A DNA stretch of 64,000 nt from Dryococelus australis (GCA_029891345.1 CM057009.1:232119178-232183177), one strand, 5' to 3'. Counted from the first letter of the stretch, positions 23,194 through 36,725 are shown. The notes: generated by a model not told the origin, from the letters alone. Program-made: numbers and translations.

Positions 23194-24240
23194 TTACATT
23201 TTTTTTATTTTTCTCTTATGGCTGCTGCTAAACATAAATGCGAAGGAACGTTGATCTGTCGTGAGTCGAAAATGTCTGCCCATAAGGAAGTGACTCCATT
23301 TTCGTAAGGCTTCCACAGTTGCATACACTTCTTTTCCAATGGAAGAATGATGATGTTCCGATTTGGATAGAGACCTGGAAAAGAAAGCTACTGGACAATT
23401 GTTTTGAGACGAGGTAGCACCGATTGCAAAATCTGAAGCATCAGTCTCTATGGTGCAGATAGCTTCGTCATTTACAGAAGAGACCAATTTTAATTGCTCA
23501 AATATTTTGACAGCTTCCTGGTTCAGTGGGAATATACTTATCATTAAGCATTATAATTTCTCAGCAAATTTAGGTATGAAATGAGCGTAGTGAGAAAACA
23601 TACTCTCTGCATAACGGAGAGAAGGTGTGTTTGTCGGCACAGGTAGATTTCTGAGAGGCTTTAGGCGGTCAGGATCTGGGACTATACGTTTATGACTCAC
23701 AACATACCCCAAAAGATGGATAGTGCTGACAGAGAATACACTCTTATCCATATTCAATGTGAGATTGTATTTTGACACAGCCTTCATAAAATTTTTTTAA
23801 TTTGTGTCATGTTCCTCTTGAATAAGTCCACAAACTCTAGCATCATCTAAATACACCTCAACGCCTTTAAGATCTTCATCCTGTACTATCTTTTGCATTA
23901 CTTGTTGAAATACCAGAACTCCATACCGAATACCAACAGGAACATGTGTGAATTGATAGAGTTGTCCTCTTGCTTCGAACACTGTATATGGCTTGTCTTC
24001 TTCTCTGATAGGTACCTGATAATAGGCACTGCAGAGATCTATACAACTATAGATCTTATAAGAGGCCGCCTTGTTAACGTCTTCTATAGGAGGCAATGGA
24101 AAAGCATCCAACTCAGTATATCTATTGATAGTCTGCGAGTAATCAACAGCCATTTTACATCTGTGGTTTAAACAGGTTACAACCATTACCTGAGCATGCC
24201 ATGGTGATACACTTTTCTCAACGATGCCCTCTTTTAGCAA
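23194..24240 (-). pseudogene. Reverse transcriptase and RNase H of the antisense gypsy element
   Basis: The RT frame (24240-23797) has LKEGIVEKSVSPWHAQVMVV, MAVDYSQTINRYTELDAFPL with the first catalytic Asp region, YKIYSCIDLCSAYYQVPI, and YLDDARV with the catalytic YLDD box (about 23842-23853). The next frame (23787-23551) has LTLNMDKSVFSVSTIHLLGY, the RT end. The RNase H frame (23544-23194) has ICTIETDASDFAIGA (DAS, the active-site Asp), KEVYATVEALRKW and LTTDQRSF. All are landmarks of Ty3/gypsy pol. Two frame changes and a stop separate the parts, but catalytic residues are kept, so decay is moderate. Confidence 0.9.
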
Positions 24241-24629
24241 GTCCTGTATTTCAGAATCAATGAATTGTTAATCTGAAACTGTATACCTGCGTGATTTTAT
24301 GGATATAGGCTTACAGTTGGGAGACAGGTGAGTGAACAACTGAGCAGGCTCAATATTAGCAGCAGCCACACTGCAAATATCTAGCAGAGCCTCTTCACCA
24401 ATGACAGTTACTTGCTAGACTGTCTTTTGAGGATATCGTGACCTACAATAATGTCAGAGCACAAGTCAGGAAGAACACTAACTATATATCTTTGTACTCA
24501 TACCCTTGTAAGCAAATAGTTATTACACACTGGCCTTTAACAGACAACTTAAGAGATGTCAATATCTTAGATACTTTTTGTCCTTTACATGTTAACACAG
24601 GTACTTTGAGTTTACGGATAGTATAGCAG

Positions 24630-24890
24630 AACTACCTGTATCTGTAAGAACATATGCTTTATAGCCATTTATGGTTACATCCACAACTGCTTTTTTAAGC
24701 AAACAGGCAAGGAAGCAACACAATTATAAAACTGATTTGAGGAGCTTGAATCTCGAGCAGATTTAGAATTTTGACACACTTTTACGAAATTACCTTTTTT
24801 TCCGCATTCTCTACAAATTGCTTCCTTCGCTGGACTGACAGCCCTATTGTGCCTCGGTCGACCGCAAAAAAAAAACATTTGTTGCTGATG
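24630..24890 (-). pseudogene. Gag zinc knuckles and protease start of the antisense gypsy element
   Basis: The minus-strand frame has FFFCGRPRHNRAVSPAKEAICRECGKKGNFVKVC. The second part fits the CCHC knuckle CX2CX4HX4C except that the His is Asn; the first is a further Cys/His cluster (FCG..RH.R) usual in this lineage. Further along, a VLTDTGSS segment (24633-24641 for DTG) is the retropepsin active site. The protease body is disrupted by stops before RT starts. Confidence 0.75.
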
Positions 24891-24990
24891 GCTGCAATTG
24901 TTGGCTCCACCGGAGATTTCAAACTAACGCCAGGAAGTTGTTCAGGTTGTACATCCTTTTACGACCACGTTGACAGCAGGAGGAGATAAA

Positions 24991-27900
24991 TATAGTTGAG
25001 ACTGAACTGAAATAAAATTATGGCTATTAAAACCTTTTACGGAGAGTTTCAAAATAAAGGTATGATATCAAATTATAATTTACAAAATGTGAATTGTTGA
25101 AATCACCTAAGTACACAAAAAATTATAAATATAAAATTTTTAGTGTTTTTAACCCCCCACCAAAGTGGCGTAGCCAGGATTTCGATTTTATGGGGGAGAA
25201 GGCAGCAAATCTTCACAAAAGGAAAAATTTACTATTGCAGATTAAAATCTTGCCAATCATCTGGAACAGGTCATAAAAATTATGCGGTCACTTATCATAC
25301 TTAAATTACTACTCATTATATTTCAACTAGTTTCCCTAATTTTTTTGTAGAATAACTAGAGTGAAAACTTTTGCACTTCTGTAGGAAAATGGTAATTGAC
25401 CATAACGAAGTACAACCAGCAATATATAAAGGTACCATATCTTATTGATTAAATAACAGGTAGTTGTAAGCATATTTATTTACCGATAAATATTCTTAAG
25501 TCACTTAGTTTGTTACCCATCACATCTAAATGAACAAAGTTTTTCTGTTGGTTTATTTTTTGCGAAAATCTCAATCATTTACTCTTTATTTATTTTAATG
25601 CTATAATGTGTTAACATAATGCAAAAAATAGGCATATGTGGCTTTAATTGTGCTGCGTTTTACAACGTTTGTTACCTTACAAGGTTGTGGCTGTAGTTTC
25701 ATTCCTATAAAATAAAATTAATGCAGGTGTGGAACTAAAAACTGATATGTTTTGCTATAGTGTTTTCATCGTATTCTACCTCATTCATGTTTAAGAAAGA
25801 AAAATTTTGAAAAATAATTATATACCATTAATAATTTACTTTAATATGCAGTAAAGACTAAACATTTACATTATTTAGAGCATAATTTTACCACACAGAA
25901 CAAAATATAACTTGTAAGAAAGAAAAGTGATTGCAATTTGTTTTTAACCTACCAATGTCATATAATTATTTCTAATCAATGTCACCCATTTTTTCAGTAA
26001 ATTTCCGGATGCAGTTGCACAACTGGTACTTTGGTGACGGGTTATTAACAAGTTACAAACTATTAAAAATTAATGGAAACTGTCACAGTGTACAATTTAT
26101 CGAGTCCTGTACTTTACAGAATTAAGTAATTATTTTTGAACTCAAATATTGAGACATGCACAGCACTCAATATGTGTTCTGCAGTGTTATTGCACTGATT
26201 CTTAATGGGGTAATAATTTTTGTGCCAGTGTTGCTGATAGATTTTCTAATTTACATTAAAAAATTTATAATTAAATGCATGGTGACATACGAGTGCTGAA
26301 AAAATTATTGCACTCATCAGTCACGTTGCAATTATACTTACTGCTGAAGAAAAGAAACAATTTTTAGTGACATATTTCAAAACCTGTCGGCACCACGAGA
26401 AATACAGAATGAATGGTAGTTTGCTAATCCTAGTTACTGTGAATTAGACTCTATACGAACTAGGAATAACATTCAATGACAGCTTAAAAAATTGTTTACC
26501 TAAAAATACTTGAATGCAATTAATTATGTAGCCAAAATAATCTTCTTTAATGTGTAACTGAAACATACAACCTTATTTACAGTAGCATAGAGGAATATTT
26601 ATGTAATTTGTATTGCATCAGTATGGAATCCAGAAACTTAAATTTTTTTTGTAATGATAATTAATTAATTGTATTGTGATAAAATGCGTGCGGTGAATAC
26701 AAAATATTTTTTTTAAATTATGTTTAAACAAAGGAGAATGGCTTTACTGCAGAATTGCAGACATTGACACTCTTTGATCTCTTATACCTGGCACATAACT
26801 TCTTGGCCATTTAGTATCAGCCTATCTGCGAGCATTTCCAAGCCCTATTGCCGCATATATCAAGTGTCCATCGCATCATAATACACATCATGGAATCTGA
26901 ATTGTATAATACAAATAACAAATCAATACATAGGGAAGCCTTTGAATAAAGTAGAAACAATAAAACATAAATGTTTAATATTGGTGAGTTGGTATTATTT
27001 AGGAAACTGTCAGAGCAGACAATTGGCTAAATTTATTTTTTAGTTCATGATTTGGCGTATTTGGCTTAACGTGTAAGTACCATAGAAGAAAAATACCCAG
27101 AGACATAGTTCTGGTTGTGCAGAACACTAAAATATCCTTCCAAGAATTGGCAAAGCTGTATTGACAACTGCTGGCAGGCACAGCTGGTCTTGACATTCAA
27201 AATCCCAGGAAAAGACAGTTATGGTTGAACTGCATCTGGATTTCTGATGATATTTTAGATATATAAGGTTTAGACGTCTTCCGGAAAAAATTTGAAAATC
27301 CATTAAATTCTTCTGAACTACACCTGGCATCAGATAAATTATTATCCATCAAAGGTATGCCAGTTTAAAATTAAAATTATGTTAACAACACAGAACTGCA
27401 AGTAAACAAAATATTGTAACGAAATATTATGAAGCTCCATAAAAATTTAAATTCAATACTGGTAAAATAAAAGTCGCTGGTCATTTCTTTGTTTGGTGAA
27501 ATATATGTGTTACTTATAGTTGTTATGAATTATTGTAGCAAAACTTTCATGGTTGACAATAAAGTTTTCCCTAATACAACACTCTCAGTCCCACCGCTTG
27601 CAAGGAATTCATCCACCAAGATTAAGGGGAAGGGGACATTTGAAACACTAAGTCAGATAACGTTGCAAAACACGTTGACAAAGATGTGGCCATTGTGGGA
27701 ATGTGGTGCTCATTTTCCATCAGAATACGTGTGTGTGAAAGCAATGCTCAGTATGGAGAAGTTGTGTTATGTTGGTGAAAATGCATACTGAATATTGACC
27801 ATGTAATATTTTCCTTGTAGTCGCAACTTCTAAAACCAAAATTATTTTATAGGTTGAATTTCAGGGAGGAGGGAGGGAATGAGGAATGTACGTGCTGATT

Positions 27901-28180
27901 CATGAAGTTACATGACATAATCCTAATAATGATAAGAGTGTAAGTCACATATTACATTTGTTTGTATTTACCGACGGTTTAATGGAAAGCTACTTTTATA
28001 TGATACATAGTTTAATACTCCCCAGTTAGATATGACAGTGATCAGTCGGAATCAACGTATTTACCACATCATTTAAGGCTGTGTACTGCAGTTACCTGAC
28101 CTGTGTGCGTGGTATAAATCGCCCCACGTAGTCTGAGACAAATTATCTAGCTCAGACACTACTACATGTGTATGTGTACT
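24991..28180. other. AT-rich intronic stretch
   Basis: About 3 kb with no recognised domain. Open frames at 26999-27330 (minus) and 27489-27791 (plus) are short and match nothing recognisable. Occasional T-rich and A-rich runs only. Confidence 0.6.
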
Positions 28181-28189
28181 TACTACCCG

Positions 28190-28222
28190 CTTACGGTGCC
28201 AGATGTAACAACTTCGTTACAT
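28190..28222. repeat. Short palindrome next to a primer-site-like motif
   Basis: ATGTAAC-AACTTC-GTTACAT is a perfect 7-bp inverted repeat around a 6-bp loop (28203-28222). Directly to its left, GGTGCCAGA reads TCTGGCACC on the minus strand, like a tRNA primer-binding site next to an LTR end. It could be a fossil LTR edge, but no partner was found. Confidence 0.3.
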
Positions 28223-29272
28223 AACATAAACGTGTAAGGATGAAGAAATTTAATGCCATGTAAAGCGACAGAATACACATGTAAGAACTTATGCATGCGG
28301 CAGATGAACAGTCACCACAAATCATAACAAAATTAAATTAGAAAACAACAAGAAACATCACTAGGGAAAATGTCTATTGTTACTGAAAATAATTACTCAG
28401 CAAAGATGTTGTGAGAAAAATGTGGAATTTAAGTAACTTTCTGATAGCCAAATTAATTCTGCCAGACAGGAAATGTTTACAGACATGATTTTATCTCTGG
28501 CTTGAGGAACACTAGCTTCTCTCGTTACTGAAGTGATCCATTTTTTTATGCTTGGCAATTAAAATTTTGGGCTTCCAGAAAAATGAGTTAATTAATTTGT
28601 CTCTCTGCTCCAGACTAGCTCAGTTTTTTAAGCAAAACACTATTAATTCTAAGGGTTCCGTAGTTAAATTTAATGAGGTCAGTTCAACTTTAATAGAAAA
28701 TGTTGTCTTTGCTTCTTAATAAAATAGTTCGTTGACTTAGTTGATTATAATTTAAAAACTAATAATTCTTGAAGTTTTCGAAGTTCTTGGCTATCTCGTT
28801 GTCGGCTGTTGCATCCCCCTGGATGCGGTAGGACCTCTCATCTCAGGATTCAATATTTAGGTTCTCGTGCATGTAGTGCCGTTGCAGTCCCAGCACATTT
28901 TATTACACGAGGTAGTTAGGACTAATTATCATAAAAATATACGCGGACTGCGACCAATACAGGCCTCCTTCTACCTAAAACATGCATCACCTCTTCCTCT
29001 CCTTCGAGACGGCCTGTATTTAGGTTTGAACTCGAGTTCTTATAATAAAAACTAAATTGAAACCCTGTGTACTAAACCCACGCGAGTTAGCATCTGGTCT
29101 TCATACAAAGATGGCAAAAAATTCCCTTCTAACACTTAATTAAATAACGCCAACTACGACTGACCAATCACAAGACTGGTAGTGGCAAAAAATTACTCAT
29201 CACATGACTTAGTTACCATGGCAGCAGATCAATAACTGCTCATATACTAGGGTCTTCTTCCCAGTTTTCGTG
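28223..29272. other. Stretch beside the 29-33 kb element, possible LTR remnant
   Basis: A segment of about 1 kb lying immediately 3' (minus sense) of the pol end. It may contain the 3' LTR of that element, with a pyrimidine run TCTTCTTCCC at 29254-29263 (purine-rich on the minus strand), but TG...CA limits could not be fixed. Confidence 0.3.
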
Positions 29273-31760
29273 TTATCTGTACAGGTAAGCACACCATCTG
29301 TGCGCTAGCCTCGCATAATAATTCTTTTTTCTTGCTGACAATGGGTTTTCTCTTGCATAAACATACATGCCTGGGGCAAGTTCTGCTGGCGGCCTTTTGC
29401 ATGGGGGTACCCATGTGGTAATGTATAGAGTTTGATGTTCTCTCGCCTGCTCGTGTATTTCCTGTTGGTGGGGCACAATTTCCTCGGGCGGTACTGGGGG
29501 GTTTCTTTGGGGTTCTCCCAGAGCTTGGAGCTCTCTACCTTGAACCGTCTCGACTGGGGTGTTCCTGGTAGCGGCGTTTACTCTATTTCTAATGCAAAAC
29601 AAAAATTCTTTTTGATATTTTGCATAACGTATATACATGCCACCTTGCAATGACTGTATTTATTACAAGACTAGTTTTCTGGTTTCCGGTGGCATATACA
29701 TTCGCCATTTACTCTGATCCCCTGGCAGGCATACTTGTATCTTCCTGTTTACAACACTCCAGTGTTCAGAAAATGTGTTTGCACAATGTTGATCACGGTG
29801 GTTGGCATGTGGTGAGTTTTCCTGACATGTGCGTACACGTTACAATACATCATCACAACATAGCAACGTGAGCTCGCCTGGGGTTTTGACAACAATGTTT
29901 TGGTGTGTGAACGGGGGAATTCCCGTTACTGGGGCAGCCTGGCAGGGTGGTTGCGTCTCATTCCACTAGGCATCGTCGACTACCATTACTTCTTGGCACG
30001 GATTCTGGGAAAATGGGTCTGCAAGTTTGTTCATTTCTCCCACTACATGTGCCACTCAAAAATCAAATTCCTGTAATGTAAGGCACGTCGGGCAAGATTG
30101 CTTTTCCCATTATGCATCCCTTCAAGCCAGATCAGGCAGTGATTGTCCGTTTTCAAAATAAACTTGCGGCCTAACAAGTAGGGGCGGTATTTACGGAGGG
30201 CGTGCACGATGGCCAAACACTCTTTGTTCATTGATATAGTATTTCTGCCCCACATTACCGAACTTTGCACTGTGGTAATTTATAATATGTTTCCTTCTGT
30301 GCCTGTCCATCCGGTATAACACGACTCCGATTCCCTCTTGACTAGCGTCTGTCTGTACCGTTACTGGAAGCTCTGGGTCAAATCTAGCCGGAGGTTTGCA
30401 GTTTCCAAAATCCTGTTCTGCTTGTGTAGACCAAACAAATTTTTTTCTTTTCTGACAGTAGTTCCGTGAGCGGTGCAGTGTTTACAAAAAATTCAGGATG
30501 AATTCCCTCAGCCAATTAATTAAACAAAATATTTACATAATTGTTTCCATGATCTAAGGCTGGGTTTTTCCTTAATTTATTGCAACTGGGCGGTTTCTGG
30601 TTCATGTCCATCTGTGGTAACATAGTGTCCTAAGAATGCCAGCTTACTCGTCCCCACACAATACTTTCCTACCTTACAAACCAGTTTGGTATGCTCAAAT
30701 CTCTCAAATACTAGGCTCAAATGATACATATGCTCCACCCAGTCTTTTGACCAAACACATTGTCTAATTAAGCCATTGCGAAGTCCCCGTTGTAACCATC
30801 CAGGACGTTTACCATTAGGTTTCGGAACGTAGCCGGGTCACATTTAGAGCCAAAAGGCATTAATACAAACTTAAATATTCGCCCTTCCGGTGTAGTAAAG
30901 GCATTTTTATGATGATCTTGGAGCCTGATATTTACTTGCCAACACCCTGATTTGTGATCAAAAGAGGAAATAACTGTTGCGGATCCCAATGTTGACAATG
31001 TGTCTTTTAGGTTTATGACAGGTGGTGGTGAATTAAAGGTAACCTGGTTTAATGTGTGAAAATCGACACCTAAATCTCCACTCACTGTCCTTCATAGGGG
31101 ACAAAGTGATAACTGAATTATACAGACTTTGCATCAGTTCAATCACATGATCCTCTAACATTTTATGTACCTGCATGTTTATTATGTTCCGGAAGAAGGT
31201 ACCTGCATCCCTTGGTTTGGTGTAGATCGGCTCCTTGTTGGTGGTGACGATGGCATGCTTGGTGGCATCAGTTCAGCCCAGAGGCCCCGCGGTGTAGAAC
31301 ACCCCATCATACTGGTCCATTAGCTGCTGCATCTTCTCCTGGTACTGCCGGGGCACCTTGTATACAAACTATTCCAGTGTTGCAGTTGGTACAGCAGCTG
31401 GGGTTGTGGCTCCCATGGTGTACAGCATCCATCTTCCCTTCTCACTCACGTGCAGGCGGTCGAGATGCGGTTCAATCACAGCTTGATTTTCTACTAACCA
31501 TGGCAGTCCCAGTATCAACTCTTCACGCAGGTCTGGGACGATATACACCTCAGCTTCGGTTTGCAGCTATCTTACTCCCACCGTCACATTCATCACACTC
31601 ATGGCACTTTGCTGGTGTGTGGTGGCAAATTGTAACTTAAGTGGCGGTACCCTCATAGTAGTGGCATGGATCAGTCCCTCACGTACGAAGCTGTGGCTGG
31701 TAGCAGTGTCTATTACAGCATTTACACTCTTCCCTTCCAATTCCTATATGACACATAACA
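29273..31760 (-). pseudogene. Pol (protease, RT, RNase H, integrase end) of the antisense element
   Basis: Protease: VNAVIDTATSHSFV with D-T-A at 31702-31710 in place of DTG, and YIVPDLREELILGLPWLVEN, the hydrophobic end. RT: 31085-30768 with GVDFHTLNQVTFNSPPPV, SFDHKSGCWQVNIR and FKFVLMPFGSKCDPATF; the following catalytic YxDD box is broken (stop, then LDN). RNase H: 30270-30043 with INMKECLAIVHALRK-like sequence (read ISMNKECLAIVHALRKYR) and LKTDNHCLIWL. Integrase: only the last domain is clear, with LAPGMYVYARENPLSARKKN and LAHRW at 29400-29280. Stops lie between all parts. Enough landmarks remain to place it in Ty3/gypsy. Confidence 0.8.
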
Positions 31761-32169
31761 ATGTTACTGTGTTGTCACTTACTTGGCATATCTGGGCACC
31801 TACTGCGGGCTGTTTTCTCCGCATCTGTGGTGAGGCTGGAGCAGGTACAGATTCACCAACCTCCCTCCTTAGTTTCCCTGGTAATGTCTAGTGTGGCCTG
31901 TAGGAAGTTTTGTTGCTGCCCATGGTTTACTCTGCCTTGTCGACGTACTGTTGATGTGAACGGCGGTGGACTCTGTAAGTGGTTCGTCAGCATGAACGGT
32001 GGTGGCGGCCTCGTGACGTCAATCTGTATCACTGGCGCTGGTTGTCGTCTCCCAGTTGACTGATACTCCTGGCAAGCTCTCACATCCCTCTCACACAAAC
32101 ATGCCTCATGCGTGAACTATTCCAGGCTGGTTTTCTGCCTCAGGTCCGGTCTCGACAGGGTGACAACAA

Positions 32170-32970
32170 TTTCTAACACTCCCAGGACCAGTTGACCAAG
32201 GTACAGCCTCTTATACAAACCAACCTCCCATTGTATAAACTCCTCGACTCCGTCTCAGTCCCGCTGTTGTTCATGGTAGAGTCGGACATGTACTTGGATG
32301 GCGTCGCCATCAGTGTTGAAGCGACCCAGTAGTTTATCACAGAATGCCTGCCATGTAACTCAGTATTCATGCACGAGGTTCCACCATGTGGAAGCTGCTC
32401 CTTAGAGACAGTTTGCTGTCACTTCTGTCCAATCTTCACGGTGGACAAGATATCGGCACAGTTTTTCTTTACACACGGACAAAAATACTTGTGGGTTTTC
32501 TCTTTCATGGCCGTAAAATACTGGCAGTAACACATTCCGGTCAGGTCTGGTCAAGCCCTGTGAATTATACATGACAATGAGAGGTTGTTGTTCAGTCCTC
32601 ACATTTTGCGGTGTTGCCGGAAAATTCCTAACACTGTCACTCAGTCTACATATGTCACAGTTATAAATCCCGTCACGACAGGTGGTGTACTCATCTGACC
32701 TGATACATCTCAAGTGAACAGTTTGTTGGCACTGCTTACCTCCCCTGTTACATTCCGGTGCGTGTGCACAGGCGACTTCTTGGTGGGGTTGGTGGTACGG
32801 TCTCGGACACACATTGGCATAGCTCCTGCTCCCAGCTGTTGTAGTCAAGCAAATTGATTTTATTAACCTCTCACAATGTGTGCATCAGTCACTCGGTAGT
32901 TTCAATGAGTTCAGTTGACTCGATGTCTTCTTACGGCTGTCGCGGCTGGTCTGTCACGGTTGACATCTTG
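32170..32970 (-). pseudogene. Gag with N-terminal PHD-like Cys/His finger
   Basis: A possible start (MSTVTDQPRQP, about 32967) precedes a frame that covers 32848-32402. It holds a Cys/His cluster: CAHAPEC, then C-x4-H-x2-C (CQQTVHLRC), then YNCDIC, which follows the second half of a PHD finger. After it comes LLPVFYGHERENPQVFLSVC and a tail, the P.F.G....P..F start of Ty3/gypsy capsid. The capsid goes on past a shift near 32400 (ELHGRHSVINYWVAS, about 32360). Domain order finger then capsid is unusual: nucleocapsid knuckles normally follow capsid. The finger call is by spacing only. Confidence 0.6.
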
Positions 32971-32974
32971 TCGC

Positions 32975-35335
32975 GGATGTCACATTAGTCCGACACAGTG
33001 GCATACACAACACCACTTGGGCAAGCCACTTAACGCTGACAGGTGAAACACGGAGACGAACAAATGCAGTATTTACTTACTAGAGGTGGGCACCAGCAAT
33101 GCTCCCTATGCATCGTGCTTTTGAAACTCTGGGTGATCTCAGGGGTTTCCGTAGGTATTGTGTGCTCGTCTCACACATGCATATACATAACACTATGACA
33201 CATTACACTCAACACTGTGATCTGGACCATGTTTAAAAAGCCATAGAAACTCTCAATTTCTGCACTGAAGGTGTTTATTTTGCTGAACATTACATACAGT
33301 GCCAAGTTTATTAAAGCTTATGTTTTACTGCGTGATTGGCAAGTCCGTTTTGGGTGACCCTCTGCGCACTTAACAAACACCTACAATGCGGGATGACACT
33401 CCGCGGTGCCGGAAGACATAATCCCCACAAGGTAAGGGATCTACGGCCTCTGGGGTGGGCCACAGGTTAAGCCAGGGACAATGCATGGAGATGAGATTAA
33501 CACTACAGTACAATGCAATTTCCTACGCCTAACCATCAGGATACGTCTCCTAACCACGCGAGGTGTGGCAACGCTAGAGGACAATGGAGGGCTGGGTTAC
33601 ATAGACTTGTGGTCGGTGGTTAGGCCTTGTGGAGGGTGACACTAACACATCACAATGAAATTTATATGAAAAGACATGGTGCAGAGAACAGAAGATGGCA
33701 TGAAATAATAAATAACAGCACATTCAGTAGGCCATGTGGTCAGACATAGAAATACACATTAAATTCCTTAAAAGGCCAATATTGTACTGCAAATTACAGC
33801 GCCATGATTTTAATATTACATTTCCACAAGTCATACATTTAAACCCTGGATACCGTGTGGATGGTGGGAAAACACAAGTATACTAAATGACTGCATGGTC
33901 AAAGAACAAACACTAGAAAATTACAGAAATTACACAAACCCTAATAAAAGATACATGAACCCTGATAAAGATGAAAGTTCACAAAATGCAATACAGTAAA
34001 CCCATAAAATGCGGTGATGGCATTGATACAGAAATTACTGTGGGTGACAGCGTGGTCAGAAACTAAGTGAAAATTGTAAATGATGTCTTTATAAAATCTG
34101 CAAAAAACACATAGAAATGTTGCCCATAATCAATTATATTAGAATAACACAAATAAGGTGCTCAAAATCTCATCTCGTGGGTGGATGAAATCTGATACCA
34201 GCTTCGCGCAGCCTCGTGGTCTCGCTGATACAACACATCGATTTCTAGTTTTGTACACAATGGGGCTATAAATTGTCCAATAATTTGTTACGTCTACGTA
34301 AAGATGACAATACATTTTCTATAACACTTCAATGATACTAGTTAACACTTGCAATAATATTAAATAAGACCTTATTCCTAACACGTTTGACGTTATTTAC
34401 AACTCAATTCTCTCAGGTATGGTTAAGCAATTGCATATATATCTGGCGGTACAATCCACGCGAAGTAATTACAGAAAAAGTCTCAATAAAAAAATTAGTT
34501 TTCCTTAATTCCTAACCTAAACTAACACACACCGACATCCACATAGTAATTTTGGTAAATAGTGAATTTTTTTCTTGGCAGATTATGCTAGCAAGCAAGC
34601 TCACAGTGCTTAATCTTTTAATTCCCTACAATTACTACAAAATTCCAGTGTCTCAATATTGCCTAGAGGCACATTGTTAGGATAGTTAAGGGTATGCATT
34701 TTAGAGTATTTGACCCACTTCGAGGTCGAGTTACCGCACAACTCATAACTTCCTAATCGTGCTCACTCATTCTCCGTGGCTTTGCTGTACTTCACTCTGT
34801 TTTAGTAATACTGTTTTATAATAACTTATTACTTAGGCGAGCATGTGTGGGGACAAGGGTCAAATCAAGCATTATTTTTCCTGCTTGCTAGGGGGGTTCA
34901 ATCTATTTTTATTCCTCCTGTGCTCTTTTACAAACTAGGGAACAAGATCAACTTAATATTTATATTTACACACTTTATTTTATTCCCGTTGTCAGGAGGC
35001 AGGACAGTCTACATTTTTAACATACCACTCTTTACTATAGGTCCTCTGTTCCTGGCAATGCTACTTTCACAATTCCTATAATACAAGTAGCAAAATTAAT
35101 TATGTACATTAATTGCTTGGATGTTTAATTCTATATGTATACTTTTCAAAGCAACAATAAAAAAAAACTTCCTAACTCCAATTTCTTTTTCATCCTATTG
35201 TTAGTTTACAAGCGTACATAAGTTTAATCACCAAGCCTATATTTCTTTCTTTCGAAAGTCATCAATGGTAAGGCTTCACAAAAAAAGGGAGGGGGGTGTC
35301 TCTTATGGCATTCTTAACTCTATTCTATCTCTATC
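32975..35335. other. Stretch between two antisense retroelements, no genes
   Basis: Low coding capacity. The part at 33000-33640 is GC-richer and could include the 5' LTR of the element on its left, but a TG...CA pair or primer site was not fixed. The rest is AT-rich. Confidence 0.4.
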
Positions 35336-36390
35336 CTAACTAACTTGAATGAATTCTTGCACCCTCATTCTCAATTTGACTGATCTACCACTATCACACC
35401 CTATCACTTCTCTTACTAATCTCATTCCTTTGTCAAAAAGGGGGGAAAAGAATAATGTGATTATCAGGTACTCACTCAAGGTCTTCCTTACTCTGGGAGG
35501 TATCGCTTCATCCACCGGCACTTCTGGGAGCGTCCTTGCTTCTTGGGCATTGAAGGTGACGTCGTTGGCTAGAGAACTTGGGCGGGGTCGCCAAGGAGCT
35601 TTGTGGTAGCACCCGGGGATGTGCGTCGTGCATCTGGCACAAACTGGTGAATCTCGTCGATGGTGTACAGCGGTGCTATGTAGACCTTGAACTTTGGCCT
35701 GGTTGGAGATGATATCTGCTTGAATAGTGGCATCGGCGTTGGCCTGAGTTGACGTCTGTCTCTGGCTCAGCTGGTTGTGGGGCTCTTTGAAATCCCCAGT
35801 TTGACATTTGTGGTGTCCCTCTGCTCCAGATGTGAGAGGGGCTGCTTCTGCATCACTGAAGCTTCCTAGCATCTGGGTTGCACTGGATATGCTCTTAGAA
35901 TCAGCAGGGTGACGGACGTCTCTGCTGTTGTCTGCATCTCTATAGTCTTGACCTCAAGGTTGACCAACCCTGTAGCAGTATGATCAGTGGCTGTTGTGCG
36001 TACTCCTGGTGCCGTTGTAGAACTCCCGTTGTCAAGGATTTGAGAATATGAAAGGATGGGTAGCAAGTAGCATGACCGCACATACTTGTCCTGGGTAATT
36101 TCCACGCCTTCGGGATGTGGCGTGGATGGAATGGAACATGGGGGCAGTGTGTACAGTGCCTTGTCCAGTTCAAGTTCCAGTTCTTGTGCTTCTACCTCTG
36201 GGGGAGAGAAGGCAGGGGAAACGATTTTACTGTCCAGCGATGTTGTATCTGGTCGCTCCTGGCCGGTTTTGGCCAGGGAGTTGGCGAGGGAATGGGTTGT
36301 GGGAGTAGGCTGTGTTACAGCCTCTGCTGCTAGGGCCACCTGAGTCTCACTGGCCTCCACAATCGTACTGGTCATGGGATGCTCTATCAA
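35336..36390 (-). pseudogene. Two overlapping Ser/Thr/Pro-rich frames of unknown function
   Basis: Minus frames 36390-35866 (174 codons) and 35872-35336 (178 codons) overlap by 7 bases in different phases and probably were one ORF. The first is rich in Thr, Ser, Pro and Glu with an acidic EVEAQELELELDKAL helix. The second is Gln/Asn-rich, has CARCTTHIPGCYHK (a small Cys/His cluster) and ends with a basic helix. No known domain is recognised. Lying after capsid-like sequence in the same direction, they may be the gag tail or the region before protease. Confidence 0.4.
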
Positions 36391-36725
36391 ACGGGCTCTG
36401 CAATGAGGTTTCTGACTTAGGGCTTATTCTCTTGATCTGGTGTCAGTGAGAGATGGGGAGTTAGGAGGCAGGGATTGAAGGATGTGTCCTATGGGACATT
36501 CATCCTTGTGCCCGCAGTAGAATGTGCATCCTAGGTGGTGGTGGAGGGGGTAACTCTTTTCATTCTATGATTGATGTCGTGGTCTTCCTGACTGGTTGAT
36601 GTAGACCTCGTTGTGTTGGTTTTGGCGGAAGGGGTGCCTGGTTATCCGCTTCCGATACCTGTATTTAATCATTCATCTAAGTTTTGGTGGTCTAGCCACG
36701 TTCCCTAGAATTCGGGGTTCGGGGC

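Larger units (their letters stand above)
21705..24990 (-). mobile_element. Antisense Ty3/gypsy element with intact 3' LTR, 5' end missing
   Basis: Minus-strand order from right to left: zinc knuckles (about 24880-24780), protease DTG (24633-24641), RT (24240-23797), connection (23787-23551), RNase H (23544-23194), integrase (23099-21922), polypurine tract (21926-21911) and LTR (21910-21705). The 5' LTR and most of gag are absent to the right of 24990. Gene order is that of Ty3/gypsy. Multiple stops and shifts break pol, though the frames remain long, which suggests a younger age than the plus-strand element at 4.8-8.6 kb. Confidence 0.85.
29273..32970 (-). mobile_element. Antisense gypsy-like element with finger-containing gag
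   Basis: Right to left on the minus strand: gag-like ORF (from about 32970), protease, RT, RNase H and the C-terminal part of integrase (ending 29273). The order is that of Ty3/gypsy. LTRs are not defined. Stops, shifts and the loss of the RT catalytic box show that it is dead. Confidence 0.75.

Noticed and set aside
27489..27791. 100-codon plus frame
   Set aside because: No recognisable domain, no splice-site support seen, and surrounded by non-coding AT-rich DNA; kept as unassigned.
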